Positions 25,152-34,311 of a stretch of 64,000 nt of DNA are shown one piece after another. The notes below the pieces were generated by a model. It did no database searches, had not been told where the DNA came from, and saw only the letters and a program-made list of their open reading frames with translations. The translations under genes were made by a program, and so were the position numbers. The DNA is taken from positions 20,781-84,780 of the forward strand of contig CAIONQ010000002.1 of the NCBI GenBank assembly GCA_903859705.1. The letters are read 5' to 3'. Origin of the DNA: an uncultured Chthonomonas sp. (lineage in GTDB: Bacteria > Armatimonadota > Chthonomonadetes > Chthonomonadales > Chthonomonadaceae). The stretch's first letter is position 1, and each line of letters begins with the position of its first letter.

Positions 25152-27560
25152 TCACTGTTTAGGTGGCCCATATGCCTGTAGCTCCGCACAGCTCGTAAAG
25201 TTCTGAGCAGGGTTATCTCCTGAAGAAGGTTTGCCCCCAATGCGCACAGCATAAACGCGAATGGAAGGGAATGTAAGTTCGAACTTCTGCCCGGGAGTTA
25301 ATCCGGCAGAATTGGTATCCGTTGTGTGCGGGTAGCTTTCCAGCGTTGCAACCGGGGTCCAGGGTCCATTAATTTCCGTCTGAACCTCGACCGTTGGTTT
25401 ACCACGGTTTGTATCGAACCAGCCGCCATCGTGAAATGTCTTGCCGTGCATAAACACCACCCTGTCGATTGTTACAGGTGTAGTGCGTGAGAGGGCATAC
25501 CAATCCCGTTTCTCAAGGCTACCGTTAAATGTAACCCGGTAGGTGGTGGGGTCATCATCCGTGATATCGCCATCAGCATTGCCCGTTCGGGAAACGGTAA
25601 CCAGAGCCCCTGCAAAAAGAGATGCAGAAACGCGCTGTTTAGCGCCAAATCCTGGCCGCGCAACCCATACCGAAAACTGGCTTCTGCCATCCACGCCGGC
25701 TTCAGCGAATGGAGAGAGGTAAGCCGTTCCGGGCTTAATATCGATGCCGTACTTCACATCTGCCTTCAAGATGAGGCTACAGTATTTTGCCGCAGAGCCA
25801 AGCCCCTCGCGCTCTTTAGCTGTAACAGAGCGCAGGTGCAGGCCGGATACAGTTTGCGAAGCCAGCTCCACATTCTTGAGCATGCCCAGGTTTGGATTGA
25901 GGGCAGAATCCAGGGCAAAGACAAGTGGGCCATGGGTGATCATAGCGCGTTTTGCCTCGGTGCCCTTGCCTGCCACCAGCTTTGTTTCTACCGGGAGATC
26001 AAGAACAACCGTATCGCCTCGGTGCCAGTTGCGGCGGATCTCCAGAAAGCCATTAACCAGCCTGGGTGCGGCAATGGCTTTGCCGTTAACTGTGGCACGC
26101 CAGCCTCCGTTCACAGCAAAGGCAGGTATTCGCAGGCGCAATGCGAAGTTAGAATTCAGCGCGTTCGGCCGTACGTTGAACTCAACTCTGCCCTCCAGGG
26201 GGTAGGCAGTTTTTTCAGTTACAGTTACGGCACCCGCCCCTGGCAGCGAGGTGGTTACGGTGCCGGCGTTGTATAGCACTGCGGTGAGCGAAGGAGCACC
26301 ACTACCAGAGGTCATCCAGCTGAACTCTGGCAGCAGGGCTACCCCGCGCGGGCCGCTGGAATGGCAGCACGTGGTGTAGTTATCATACTGTTTACGGCCA
26401 TCCAGCGGGGTGTAGTAAACCCAATCGCCGCCGTAGGGCCGCTGTGCAGCAAACAGGTGGTTGTAAACCGAGCGCTCCACTTCATCGGCAAACTCAGATT
26501 TGCCAAGCAGCCGAAGCAGCTGAAGGTTCATCTGCTCCCAGGTAACGGTAACACAGGTTTCGCAGATATTGGCGGCGTTTCCGGGCGGGAACACCCCGTT
26601 CTCCTGAAACACTTCATAGGAAGATGCACTGCCGGTTGGGTAGAGGCGGTTGGAGGTGATATCATTCCAGGCAATCTGCATATCCTTAAGGAGGCGGGTG
26701 TCTCCGGTGATACGGTACAGCTCCAGCAGGCCATTGAAATTAGATGTCATCTCATACGCTTTGCCATTGGCAACACGGCGCACAGAGTGAGTTTTTTCCA
26801 GCGATGCCAGTACGGCCGGGCCGCCGGTAGTATCGTAATTCTTAACAATGTAGCGCGCGAAATTAAGGTAACGGGCATCGGCCGTGGCGCGGTACAGCAG
26901 CAAAATGGGCTCCAGAACGCTATCTGCTGCCATGCCCATGTGCTCACCAGCGCGATTAATATCTTTTTGGCCCGGCCCAAAGCCGAAAGTGTGAATTAAG
27001 AGATCACCCATGCGCTTAGATGCCTCAAGCGCGGGCACACTGCCAGTGTACTGGGCATAGGTTAGCAGGCCAATAATATTGTATTTGTGCACCCACACAT
27101 CCCAGCTGGTCCACTTATGCTCCGGCACATAAGAGCCAAGATAGCCATCTGGTTCCTGCGTTTTCAGGAGCCTACCAACTACCCTATCCATCATTGGTCT
27201 CAAGCCGGTATCGTGATTTGCTCCCCGGGTAAGCGTGGTTGCCCAGGTAAGGGTTGCAGCATGCAGCCATTTGCCCACATGCTCACCTGCCCAATCCTGA
27301 TGGGGTGTTGTGCGGCGCTCAAAGCAATCCAGCAGCTCGTTTTCATCCACCTTACTAAGTCGCGCCTGTGCGTTAAGGTCCCAGCGTTGGCCAATAAGCC
27401 CGCCTGTAAACTTTGCCTCGCCGGGTTTAAGGGGGTTTAAGGCATCGTTGACAACTGCTGTATTTGGCCTGGCAAACCCGGCCGGGTTTTGCTGGGCGGG
27501 TGCAGCGATGGCAGCAAGAGTGATTGTTGCAGCGACGAGTGGAATATTCACGCATTTCAT
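25152..27560 (-). CDS. Secreted beta-L-arabinofuranosidase, GH127 (DUF1680) family
   Basis: This is an 802-residue exported glycoside hydrolase with a signal peptide of about 23 residues (LAAIAAPAQQ). The GH127 alpha/alpha barrel spans about 35-450. The zinc/cysteine active site known from HypBA1 is visible: Glu334 and Cys336 (ICETCVTVTW) and Cys398-Cys399 (TTCCHSSGPRG). A beta-sandwich follows (about 450-640). The last 150 residues look like a discoidin/F5-8-type module (FDTNRGKPTVEVQT to NFTSCAELQAYG) that may bind sugars. The start at 27560 is the ATG before the signal peptide, with GGAG upstream. It lies upstream of the amidohydrolase run on the same strand, separated by 234 nt, so cotranscription is possible but not shown. 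Confidence 0.92.
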   Translation of the reverse strand: MKCVNIPLVAATITLAAIAAPAQQNPAGFARPNTAVVNDALNPLKPGEAKFTGGLIGQRWDLNAQARLSKVDENELLDCFERRTTPHQDWAGEHVGKWLHAATLTWATTLTRGANHDTGLRPMMDRVVGRLLKTQEPDGYLGSYVPEHKWTSWDVWVHKYNIIGLLTYAQYTGSVPALEASKRMGDLLIHTFGFGPGQKDINRAGEHMGMAADSVLEPILLLYRATADARYLNFARYIVKNYDTTGGPAVLASLEKTHSVRRVANGKAYEMTSNFNGLLELYRITGDTRLLKDMQIAWNDITSNRLYPTGSASSYEVFQENGVFPPGNAANICETCVTVTWEQMNLQLLRLLGKSEFADEVERSVYNHLFAAQRPYGGDWVYYTPLDGRKQYDNYTTCCHSSGPRGVALLPEFSWMTSGSGAPSLTAVLYNAGTVTTSLPGAGAVTVTEKTAYPLEGRVEFNVRPNALNSNFALRLRIPAFAVNGGWRATVNGKAIAAPRLVNGFLEIRRNWHRGDTVVLDLPVETKLVAGKGTEAKRAMITHGPLVFALDSALNPNLGMLKNVELASQTVSGLHLRSVTAKEREGLGSAAKYCSLILKADVKYGIDIKPGTAYLSPFAEAGVDGRSQFSVWVARPGFGAKQRVSASLFAGALVTVSRTGNADGDITDDDPTTYRVTFNGSLEKRDWYALSRTTPVTIDRVVFMHGKTFHDGGWFDTNRGKPTVEVQTEINGPWTPVATLESYPHTTDTNSAGLTPGQKFELTFPSIRVYAVRIGGKPSSGDNPAQNFTSCAELQAYGPPKQ

Positions 27561-27645
27561 AGCGATCGGTCTCCGACAATGGATGGACATTGGGGAGATT
27601 GTACCAGAATTGGATTTGGCTTGGATTTGGCACTCGGAAAGCAGC

Positions 27646-27681
27646 AAGGGCCAGATCGAGTGATAGCTCGATCTGGCCCTT
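27646..27681 (-). terminator. Terminator after the small lipoprotein gene
   Basis: A perfect 15-bp stem (27646-27660 with 27667-27681) with a TGATAG loop lies between the lipoprotein gene and the GH127 gene. Read on the minus strand it follows the lipoprotein stop. Confidence 0.75.
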
Positions 27682-27724
27682 TATTTAGTGGAGAAAGCAC
27701 ATGCTGATTTCGCGAAAAAGCGCC

Positions 27725-27982
27725 TTACTTGCCACCGCCCTGTGCACCGGGAGGCGGACCACCGGCTCCGGGTGGTGGACCACCTTTGCCGGCCTTATTG
27801 GCTTCTTCAAACATCTTCTTTGCTTGCTCAGGCATCTCTTTGGGCGGACCCTCTTTCAGCCTGCTAACATCTGATTTACTCAGCTCAGCATCGCCTTTGC
27901 ACCCGCCAGTTGCGAGGGCACAGGCGCCGCAGAGCCCAAGGGCAAGTAGCAGAATTCCTTTTGGAGCGCTGCTTAACTTCAT
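27725..27982 (-). CDS. Small Gly/Pro-rich lipoprotein
   Basis: This is an 85-residue protein. A hydrophobic signal (GILLLALGLCGACALATGGC) ends in a lipobox-like TGGC, followed by a short charged region (LSKSDVSRLKEGPPKEMPEQAKKMFEEA) and a GGPPPGA-repeat tail. The function is unknown. It sits 63 nt downstream of the second pseudopilin on the same strand, an arrangement suggesting they are cotranscribed. Codon use and strand fit the neighbours. Confidence 0.7.
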   Translation of the reverse strand: MKLSSAPKGILLLALGLCGACALATGGCKGDAELSKSDVSRLKEGPPKEMPEQAKKMFEEANKAGKGGPPPGAGGPPPGAQGGGK

Positions 27983-28045
27983 ATCCGTAGTCTCCGGTGC
28001 CGGCTGCCACCCCGGTGGATCAGCAGCCGGCTCGAACTGGGGTGC

Positions 28046-28849
28046 TTAGTTGCGGGTAGCGTCCCACATATTCTTGCTGAGCAGAACAGGATCGCTGGTG
28101 TACAGATCGCCAGGGTTGGTTGCCGAAGGCTTCATCGCCTTGGAGTGGCCATCTGCAAAGCTGAAGTTGTTCATACCCCCATGCTTGTTAGCTGCGCAGC
28201 CATCCGGGCCATTTGGATATGCAGCGGTTGCACTGCGTGTGCCAACGGGGATGGAACCACAGCCCCAAGACCAGTTCCATACGCCGTCGCTGTAGAACTG
28301 AGAGCGCGGTCCCCACCAGGGCAGGTTATCCGGATCGTGCTTTTCGCCGAGCATGATGGTTTCTGCCGGGCGGCCAACATAAGACAGTGTTGCGATGTTG
28401 TTACTGATCCAGCTCTGGTTTAATCCGATGACACCTATCATCGTATTGGCACCATTCGTCCACTTAATGAGTCCGTTTGCTGCGTAGGAGATTTTGGGGC
28501 CAGCCCAACTCATATCGGTGGCTGCGCCACCGCTATCTGTCTTCTGAGCCTGGTTGGAATCGCTGGGGCACTTAAAAACCTGGGTGTTCTTAACGTAGGG
28601 CTGAACGGTGTTTTCCCAGGTGTAGAACCACCAGTCATCCGGGCATGCACGGGGATACGTTTCATCATAATCCTGAACGTACATCAGGATGGCCGTTCCG
28701 AGCTGCTTGGTATTGCTAAGGCAGGAAGTTTGCCTGGCTTTTTCACGTGCCTGGGCAAATACTGGGAATAGGATGGCCGCCAGAATCGCAATAATTGCGA
28801 TAACGACGAGCAGTTCGATAAGAGTAAAGGCTGACTTGCTTCGCTGCAT
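28046..28849 (-). CDS. Type IV pilin-like / pseudopilin protein with DUF1559-type H-X9-DG box
   Basis: This is a 267-residue exported protein. The N-terminus [16 protein letters not shown] is the prepilin signal, with cleavage before Phe8, followed by the phylum-typical [20 protein letters not shown]. The C-terminal [17 protein letters not shown] is the DUF1559 H-X9-DG region. It closely resembles the pseudopilin at 4366-5112 in the first 50 residues and in the KAMKPSAT segment, but differs between them. The start at 28849 is the ATG with GAGGG upstream; 11 further in-frame residues upstream have no pilin character. Confidence 0.9.
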   Translation of the reverse strand: MQRSKSAFTLIELLVVIAIIAILAAILFPVFAQAREKARQTSCLSNTKQLGTAILMYVQDYDETYPRACPDDWWFYTWENTVQPYVKNTQVFKCPSDSNQAQKTDSGGAATDMSWAGPKISYAANGLIKWTNGANTMIGVIGLNQSWISNNIATLSYVGRPAETIMLGEKHDPDNLPWWGPRSQFYSDGVWNWSWGCGSIPVGTRSATAAYPNGPDGCAANKHGGMNNFSFADGHSKAMKPSATNPGDLYTSDPVLLSKNMWDATRN

Positions 28850-28972
28850 TGTTTTTCCCTCTGGTAAGGATATCGGTAGCAACCTTAGATGATTCCCCTG
28901 CTGCTGCCATTGCCTTGAGAGCTACAGACAGCTAACGCTGAAGACCAGCGTACGCGGCGGCAGGATCCGCTA

Positions 28973-30040
28973 TCAGGGCCGACGAGGCGGCCCGGTAGAT
29001 TCACGGTTAACAACGCTAACAGGAACCTGGCTGCAGATGCAGGGTTCCGCCAGCGATGCCTGGGAAGCATGCATGCGAGCATGCAGCCGACGAACGGCGA
29101 GCCTCCCCATGAACTCTTTCTCAACCCGCACAGTTGTCAGCGCCGGATGTGTATGAGTGCACATTGGCAGGTCGTCGAATCCGGTAATACTGAGATCCAA
29201 CGGCAGTTTGAGCCCGAGCTCTCTTGCCACAGTCATTGCCACAAACGCATAGTAATCGTTGGAGGCCATCACTGCAGTTGGTCGGCCCGGGGAGGCAAGC
29301 AGTGCGTGCAGGTTATGCCGCGCTGCAGCTTTTGAGTCTCCGGAGATAACCAGCCCGGGATCTGGGCTTAGCCCTGCTTTGCGCAGAGCGGCTTCGTACC
29401 CGCGCAGCCTATCCATAAATGCGGGCACATTTTGTTCACACATAAAGAAAGCTATTCTGCGGTGGCCAAGCCCAAGCAGGTGCTCAGTGAGAGCGCGCGC
29501 GCCGCGTGTGCCATCCGAAATCACGCTTTCGAATGTGCCAGCCTCATCACGATGATCCAGTAGCACTACTCTCGGCACACTTCGTGCAAAGGCGGAAAGC
29601 GTATCTGGCTCGGCCATGCCCACCAGAAGCATCCCACCAACCACATGATCCTGCACCATCTTGGGCAGATCTTGAGCGCCGGCGCGCCTATCTGATTCAT
29701 GCAAAAGCAGGTGCATCCCAAGGTTGGCGGCTTCCGATTGAGCCCCGGAGAGCATCGGAAGGTAAAACGCGTTGGTGCTGAGTGTATCTTCCGGTTCAGC
29801 AGAGAAAAACTGAAAGCCGATGTAGTCTCTGGCAGCTTCTGGCACTGGCCCGGAAAGATCCCAGGTATCCAGTTCCGGCAATGGGGCCCGGGAGCCACGT
29901 GGCCTGTAGTTGAGAACACGTGCTGCTTCCAGAACGCGTCCGCGGGTTTCCTGGCTAATCAAGTCCGGCGCGGAAAATGTTCTGGATACGGTAGCCGTCG
30001 AAACTCCGGCTTTTTTAGCTACTTCGTGAATGCTCGCCAT
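28973..30040 (-). CDS. LacI/GalR-family transcriptional regulator
   Basis: This is a 355-residue DNA-binding regulator. The HTH is canonical (residues 1-30, IHEVAKKAGVSTATVSRTFS), followed by the hinge (about 45-55, VLNYRPRG) and a periplasmic-binding-protein-like sensor domain (about 70-340). Sensor signatures are GMLLVGM, AVMASNDYYAF and SITGFDDLPM. The effector is probably a sugar, given the GH127 and GH5-like genes on either side. The upstream region has palindromes that may be its operators, including one abutting a TTGACA box on its own strand, which suggests autoregulation. Confidence 0.9.
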   Translation of the reverse strand: MASIHEVAKKAGVSTATVSRTFSAPDLISQETRGRVLEAARVLNYRPRGSRAPLPELDTWDLSGPVPEAARDYIGFQFFSAEPEDTLSTNAFYLPMLSGAQSEAANLGMHLLLHESDRRAGAQDLPKMVQDHVVGGMLLVGMAEPDTLSAFARSVPRVVLLDHRDEAGTFESVISDGTRGARALTEHLLGLGHRRIAFFMCEQNVPAFMDRLRGYEAALRKAGLSPDPGLVISGDSKAAARHNLHALLASPGRPTAVMASNDYYAFVAMTVARELGLKLPLDLSITGFDDLPMCTHTHPALTTVRVEKEFMGRLAVRRLHARMHASQASLAEPCICSQVPVSVVNRESTGPPRRP

Positions 30041-30452
30041 AACAGTATGTTAACATGCCTCAAAAAGTACTGTCAATGCAAATTGCAGAAAATATGCCTA
30101 TATTTGCATTAAATTAAGAAATTTTTACATTTGATTAAACTATAAATCAGTCTGAAATCATGCAAATACTGCAAATTATATATCCACAGCCACAGCATGA
30201 TGCAATTTGATTGTGCAACAAATGGCATGTGTAATTTGTCGATAAATCCTGCCATGCGATTTATTGCGATCTAAGGCATAAATCGCAGTGAATTCGCATT
30301 TACCGCAACGGCATGACAACATGTAACAGAAATTGAGGGCAGGTTTGAGGGGGATACACGCAGAACCTGCACCCATAGCCAGGTACCTTGTTATGCATAG
30401 CATTTATGCATGCCGTTACAGCTACACCCGTTTACCCAGCAGGAGAGTTCAA
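30041..30452. promoter_or_regulatory. AT-rich divergent control region with palindromes and repeated TGCAA/TTGCA
   Basis: These 412 nt separate the LacI-family gene (minus) and the peroxiredoxin gene (plus). ATGTTAACAT at 30047-30056 is a perfect palindrome, as is TGCAAATTGCA at 30077-30087 around a central A. The latter directly abuts TTGACA on the minus strand (30071-30076), a probable -35 box for the regulator. ATTTGCAT (30102), ATGCAAAT (30160), CTGCAAAT (30169) and further TGCAA units (30201, 30214) follow. Operator function is inferred from spacing and symmetry. Confidence 0.55.
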
Positions 30453-30920
30453 TTGGGACAACCCGGTGATTTGATATCCGAAGGAGATAAAGCTCCGGAG
30501 TTTGAAGCCGTAGATGACAGGGGCAACCCGATATCCCTACGATCGTTGCTTGCAAACGGCGCGGCTGTGCTTGTTTTCTACCCAGGAGACAATACTCCCG
30601 TTTGCACTTCTCAGTTGTGCGCCTTCAGGGATAATTACGCAGAGCTTACTGCTCTTGGGGTAACGGTGGCGGGTGTAAATGCTGCCGGGGTGGCAAAGCA
30701 CCGCAGTTTTGCCGAGAGGCATAGCTTTCCTTTTCCTCTGATTGCCGATATTGGGGGGGAGATTGCTAAAAAATATGGCTGCAGAGCAATGTTCGGCCTA
30801 ACAAAACGCACCGTATACGCAATAACAGCAGACGGTGTGATCTGTTGTGCAAGGCGAGGTAACCCCAACCCGGCCGAGATAGTAAAGGCCTTAAAGGCGG
30901 CAGGCAAAGCCTCGCAATAA
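30453..30920 (+). CDS. bcp: BCP-type peroxiredoxin (AhpC/TSA family)
   Basis: This 155-residue cytoplasmic thiol peroxidase reduces peroxides with electrons from thioredoxin. The peroxidatic cysteine is Cys51 in the TPVCT motif. A second cysteine, Cys56, lies five residues later, the 2-Cys arrangement of E. coli BCP (CxxxxC). The start is TTG at 30453 with AGGAG 8-9 nt upstream. Upstream codons in the same frame have no homology, and the family N-terminus (ISEGDKAPEFEAVDDRGNPISL) begins right after. The GH5-like gene follows 50 nt later. Confidence 0.9.
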   Translation: MGQPGDLISEGDKAPEFEAVDDRGNPISLRSLLANGAAVLVFYPGDNTPVCTSQLCAFRDNYAELTALGVTVAGVNAAGVAKHRSFAERHSFPFPLIADIGGEIAKKYGCRAMFGLTKRTVYAITADGVICCARRGNPNPAEIVKALKAAGKASQ

Positions 30921-30970
30921 CCCGCGATGCCAGGCCCCACTTTCTATATTGCAGGAGATAACCCTCAGAG

Positions 30971-32908
30971 ATGAGAAACCGGTTACTGCTTGTGTTAAAT
31001 GTTGCTGTGGCCCTTGCTGCCCTACCCACCCACCCTGTGGCAGCACAAACGGGCAAACCAGTATTTCGAACTTCTGCCGATCAGATTCAAAAAGACGGCC
31101 AGGAGTTCGTGATACATGGCATCAATATCAATGGGCCGGGTTATCCGAACCACCACAAGGTTACCGAAGATGCCGAGCTGATTGCCCGCACCTGGAAGTT
31201 CAACACAGTGCGGGTAGCTTGCAAAATAGCAACAGACTTAACAAAAGCCAACCCTAAAACCGATAGTACTCTGGATGAGATTGTGCAGGCATTTACTGCA
31301 CGCGGAATTGTGGTTATTGTTTCTCCAAGGGATCATATCGGCGGATATTATGATGACCCGCCAAAGCCAGACAAATCTCCCGGGCTTTCCGACCTCGTTG
31401 CCTGGTACAAACCGATTGCCGAAAAGTACCGCTCCAACCCGTATGTATGGTTTGAAGTGCAGGCCGGCCCCGGTAACCGTGATGAACGCGTTATCCCGGT
31501 AACCTACCGATTTGAGCATGAAACGATTTTGAAGACCATCCGTTCGGAGGCATCGGCAGGCAACATAGTTATTTGCGAGGGGTACGGCAATGGTGATGAC
31601 GACGGCAATTCTGGCGCGTTACCAACAAAAGATAATCACAGTGCCATCTTGAGCCTGGGTGTTGAGCTCACAAAGGCATACTCCAATCTGGCTTTCTCTT
31701 TTCACTGTTCCGAAACATGGAACGCGGGCGCAGAGTGGAAACTGAACGATATGCTGGATAGAACCCACGCCCGGAACCTACCTGTTTTCGTATCCGAATT
31801 TGGCCTACACCCCTGGGCCTACTCTATGCGAGCAACAGAAGCCGTTTTTGCGGTTGGCAAGGCGAGGCACCTGGGCCACATTGTATCACAGTGGACCCCT
31901 ACCGACCGATCTATACTCTGCTGCACCGATGACCATATGGGTGGATGGGATATCGACGTTAAGGATGGCTCCCGCCCTGGAAACCTATCATGGCTGGGCG
32001 ACAGAGTGTGGATAGACAACCACGTAGAGCCGTTTCATGGCCCGATGCTGGATAGATCTGGCTGGACTGCTTCCAGCTTTACCGGCGACAAGCCCAAAAA
32101 CGGATACCGCAATCAACCCGATGGTGTGTTTGCAGAGTATGCACCTCAGGAAGACACATGGTGCTCTGATAAAGCGCAGGAACCCGGGCAATGGTTCATG
32201 GTTGATATGGGTGCACCGCAAAAGTTTACACGCATCATGGTGGATACCGGTGCTATTGGCACCGATTATATGCGCGGATACGAACTGTATGCATCGAGCG
32301 ATGGAATGAACTGGGGCAAACCCATAGCGGCAGCCAAAAATGACCAATCTGTACTGCGCATTTCATTCCCGGTACAAACGGCCAGATACCTGCGGCTTGT
32401 ACAAACTGGCAAACACTGGCGTTACTGGCGGATAGGTGCCTTTGAAGTGTATGCCCCCTTCACCGGCCAGATACCGGCAAAGCGGCCAGCGGTGAAAGAG
32501 GTTGCTCTGGACATGCATGGCTGGCAGATGAGCGGTAAGCCAGATACGTGGTACGACATTCAGATGCCGTTACGCCCACGAACGGATGAGTGGGAACGTG
32601 CAACCTCAAACAAGAAGGTGGTTCCCGGAGACTACTATCAAGTTGATATGCAAAAGCCCCAGAAGATACACCGCATCACACTAAATAGCGGGCATTTCCA
32701 GGGCGAATACCCACGTGGCTACGCGCTGTTTGTAAGCAACAACGGCACAGATTGGGGCAAGCCACTGGTTACTGGCCGCGGCGCCCCCATAACCAACATA
32801 CAATTTACAGAAACCACCGCGCGCTATATACGCATACAGATAACGCGCGGCGATGTTGCAGACTGGGTAATCTGCGAGTTACAGGTGTACGGCGAGCCCG
32901 CACACTAA
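30971..32908 (+). CDS. Secreted GH5-like protein with two discoidin (F5/8 type C) modules; acid/base residue apparently lost
   Basis: This is a 645-residue exported protein with a signal peptide ending near PVAAQ. The N-terminal domain (about 30-345) resembles GH5 cellulases and mannanases (EFVIHGININGPGYP, WKFNTVRV, LVAWYKPIAEKY). The nucleophile Glu is kept in VFVSEFGLHPW. At the acid/base position, where GH5 has NEP, the sequence is WFEVQAGPG, so the Glu is replaced. Two discoidin-like modules follow (about 360-500 and 510-645, ending VICELQVYG), typical for carbohydrate binding. It may bind rather than cleave glycans, or use another mechanism. Its stop overlaps the stop of the convergent MFS gene by 4 nt. 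Confidence 0.8.
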   Translation: MRNRLLLVLNVAVALAALPTHPVAAQTGKPVFRTSADQIQKDGQEFVIHGININGPGYPNHHKVTEDAELIARTWKFNTVRVACKIATDLTKANPKTDSTLDEIVQAFTARGIVVIVSPRDHIGGYYDDPPKPDKSPGLSDLVAWYKPIAEKYRSNPYVWFEVQAGPGNRDERVIPVTYRFEHETILKTIRSEASAGNIVICEGYGNGDDDGNSGALPTKDNHSAILSLGVELTKAYSNLAFSFHCSETWNAGAEWKLNDMLDRTHARNLPVFVSEFGLHPWAYSMRATEAVFAVGKARHLGHIVSQWTPTDRSILCCTDDHMGGWDIDVKDGSRPGNLSWLGDRVWIDNHVEPFHGPMLDRSGWTASSFTGDKPKNGYRNQPDGVFAEYAPQEDTWCSDKAQEPGQWFMVDMGAPQKFTRIMVDTGAIGTDYMRGYELYASSDGMNWGKPIAAAKNDQSVLRISFPVQTARYLRLVQTGKHWRYWRIGAFEVYAPFTGQIPAKRPAVKEVALDMHGWQMSGKPDTWYDIQMPLRPRTDEWERATSNKKVVPGDYYQVDMQKPQKIHRITLNSGHFQGEYPRGYALFVSNNGTDWGKPLVTGRGAPITNIQFTETTARYIRIQITRGDVADWVICELQVYGEPAH

Positions 32909-34263
32909 TCTGGCAGGGGCTTTCCTCTGGTTTCCGGCGCAATAGCTACGCCAATTACGCCAAGGATGTAAACGCATGCCACCGCACTGGCTGCGTTTCG
33001 GAAACCCATAGAGATAGAGAGTTTGCCAAGCAAAAACGGTGCCCCGGCGGCGAGAATGCGGGCACAGTTGTAGCAGAAGCCACAGCCTGTAGTACGCAGG
33101 CGTGTGGGAAACAGCTCTGGGAAATAAACCGTGTAAGCGGAGAACGGGCCAAGCAGGCAGAACCCAAGCACAGGCGCAAGTGTTAGCAGCTGACTGTAGC
33201 TGTTTGCAGTTTGAAACACCAGTTGTATAGCGCCGAATGCCAGCACGAAGAAGAATAGCAGAGCACCGCGCCGGGTTGTTCGCTCCGATAACGCTGCGTA
33301 TGTGTACGCCCCAAAAAATGCCCCAAAGTTCTGGGCCAGAAACACATAACTTTTGTACTTGCTTACATCTGCATCCATTAAATGCAGCGGGCGCAGTGCC
33401 TCTTTGGTAAGCTCCGGCATCCAGTTGCCTACCCCCCAGAAGCCTCCCACGCCGGCAGCAGCCATAAGCACGCCTGCGATGGTATTGCGCCGTAATTTGG
33501 GATCGGTAAACAGCTGCATGATGCTGCCAAGTTCATTGGTAGTTGCGCTCTTCTTTGCCTCAGATTGAGCATGTTCCCACTTCTCAGGCTCTTTAACCGA
33601 TTTGCGGATCCACAGCACCAGCAGCGCAGGCAGAGCGCCCACAAAAAATGCATATCGCCATTGCTCGCCGTGCAGTTCCATCTTGCCTACTACAATGGGC
33701 AGCACCAGCAATACAGTGGCGGCCATCATGTTGCCAACGGCAGAAAGTGCCTGCAGCAGACCAAGTGCGCGGCCACGGGACCTGTGCGGGAAGATCTCGG
33801 CAACTATCGCGGCCCCCGCAGCCCACTCGCCGCCAACGCCCAGCGCGGTTAAGAACCGGTAGAATGCAAACATGGGTATGGAGTGAGACAAACCGCTGAG
33901 GCCAGTAAACAGCGCGTAGATCAGAATAGTAATGATCATGGTGCGCGTTCTGCCGAGCCTATCGCCGAGCACACCGAACACCAGGCCGCCAACTGCCCAG
34001 CCAAGCAGGAACACGGCGGTTACCGTGCCGGATGCGGAATTGACTGCCGCAGCCTGTGCTTTTGTAAGCGCACTGGATGCAATACCCGGATATAAAAGCG
34101 AGCTAACAGCCGGCTGCCGAACCAGTGTAAACAGGTTCTGATCCATGGTATCAAACAGCCAGCCCAGCGCGGCAATTGCCAGCACCACCCAGGCATACCT
34201 GGGCACACCCTGGTACCACCTGAGGTTCTTGCCGTTACTCTCTTGTTCTTCAGACTGTCCCAC
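32905..34263 (-). CDS. MFS transporter (sugar/organic-acid transporter-like)
   Basis: This is a 452-residue inner-membrane protein with about 12 hydrophobic helices. The MFS motif A is visible as GDRLGRTRTM between TM2 and TM3. Features such as FYRFLTALGVGGEWAAGAA and PHRSRGRALGLLQALSAVG match the metabolite:H+ symporter (SHS/AAHS) branch. GTG at 34263 is chosen because GGAAGAGG lies 6 nt upstream; a TTG directly after this ribosome site is too close. The upstream SDR gene is on the same strand 48 nt away, so the two may form an operon. The substrate is unknown. Confidence 0.87.
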   Translation of the reverse strand: MGQSEEQESNGKNLRWYQGVPRYAWVVLAIAALGWLFDTMDQNLFTLVRQPAVSSLLYPGIASSALTKAQAAAVNSASGTVTAVFLLGWAVGGLVFGVLGDRLGRTRTMIITILIYALFTGLSGLSHSIPMFAFYRFLTALGVGGEWAAGAAIVAEIFPHRSRGRALGLLQALSAVGNMMAATVLLVLPIVVGKMELHGEQWRYAFFVGALPALLVLWIRKSVKEPEKWEHAQSEAKKSATTNELGSIMQLFTDPKLRRNTIAGVLMAAAGVGGFWGVGNWMPELTKEALRPLHLMDADVSKYKSYVFLAQNFGAFFGAYTYAALSERTTRRGALLFFFVLAFGAIQLVFQTANSYSQLLTLAPVLGFCLLGPFSAYTVYFPELFPTRLRTTGCGFCYNCARILAAGAPFLLGKLSISMGFRNAASAVACVYILGVIGVAIAPETRGKPLPD

Positions 34264-34311
34264 AATCAACCTCTTCCTGCGGCAACCTCGGAGCACCGCC
34301 ATTATCCGAAG

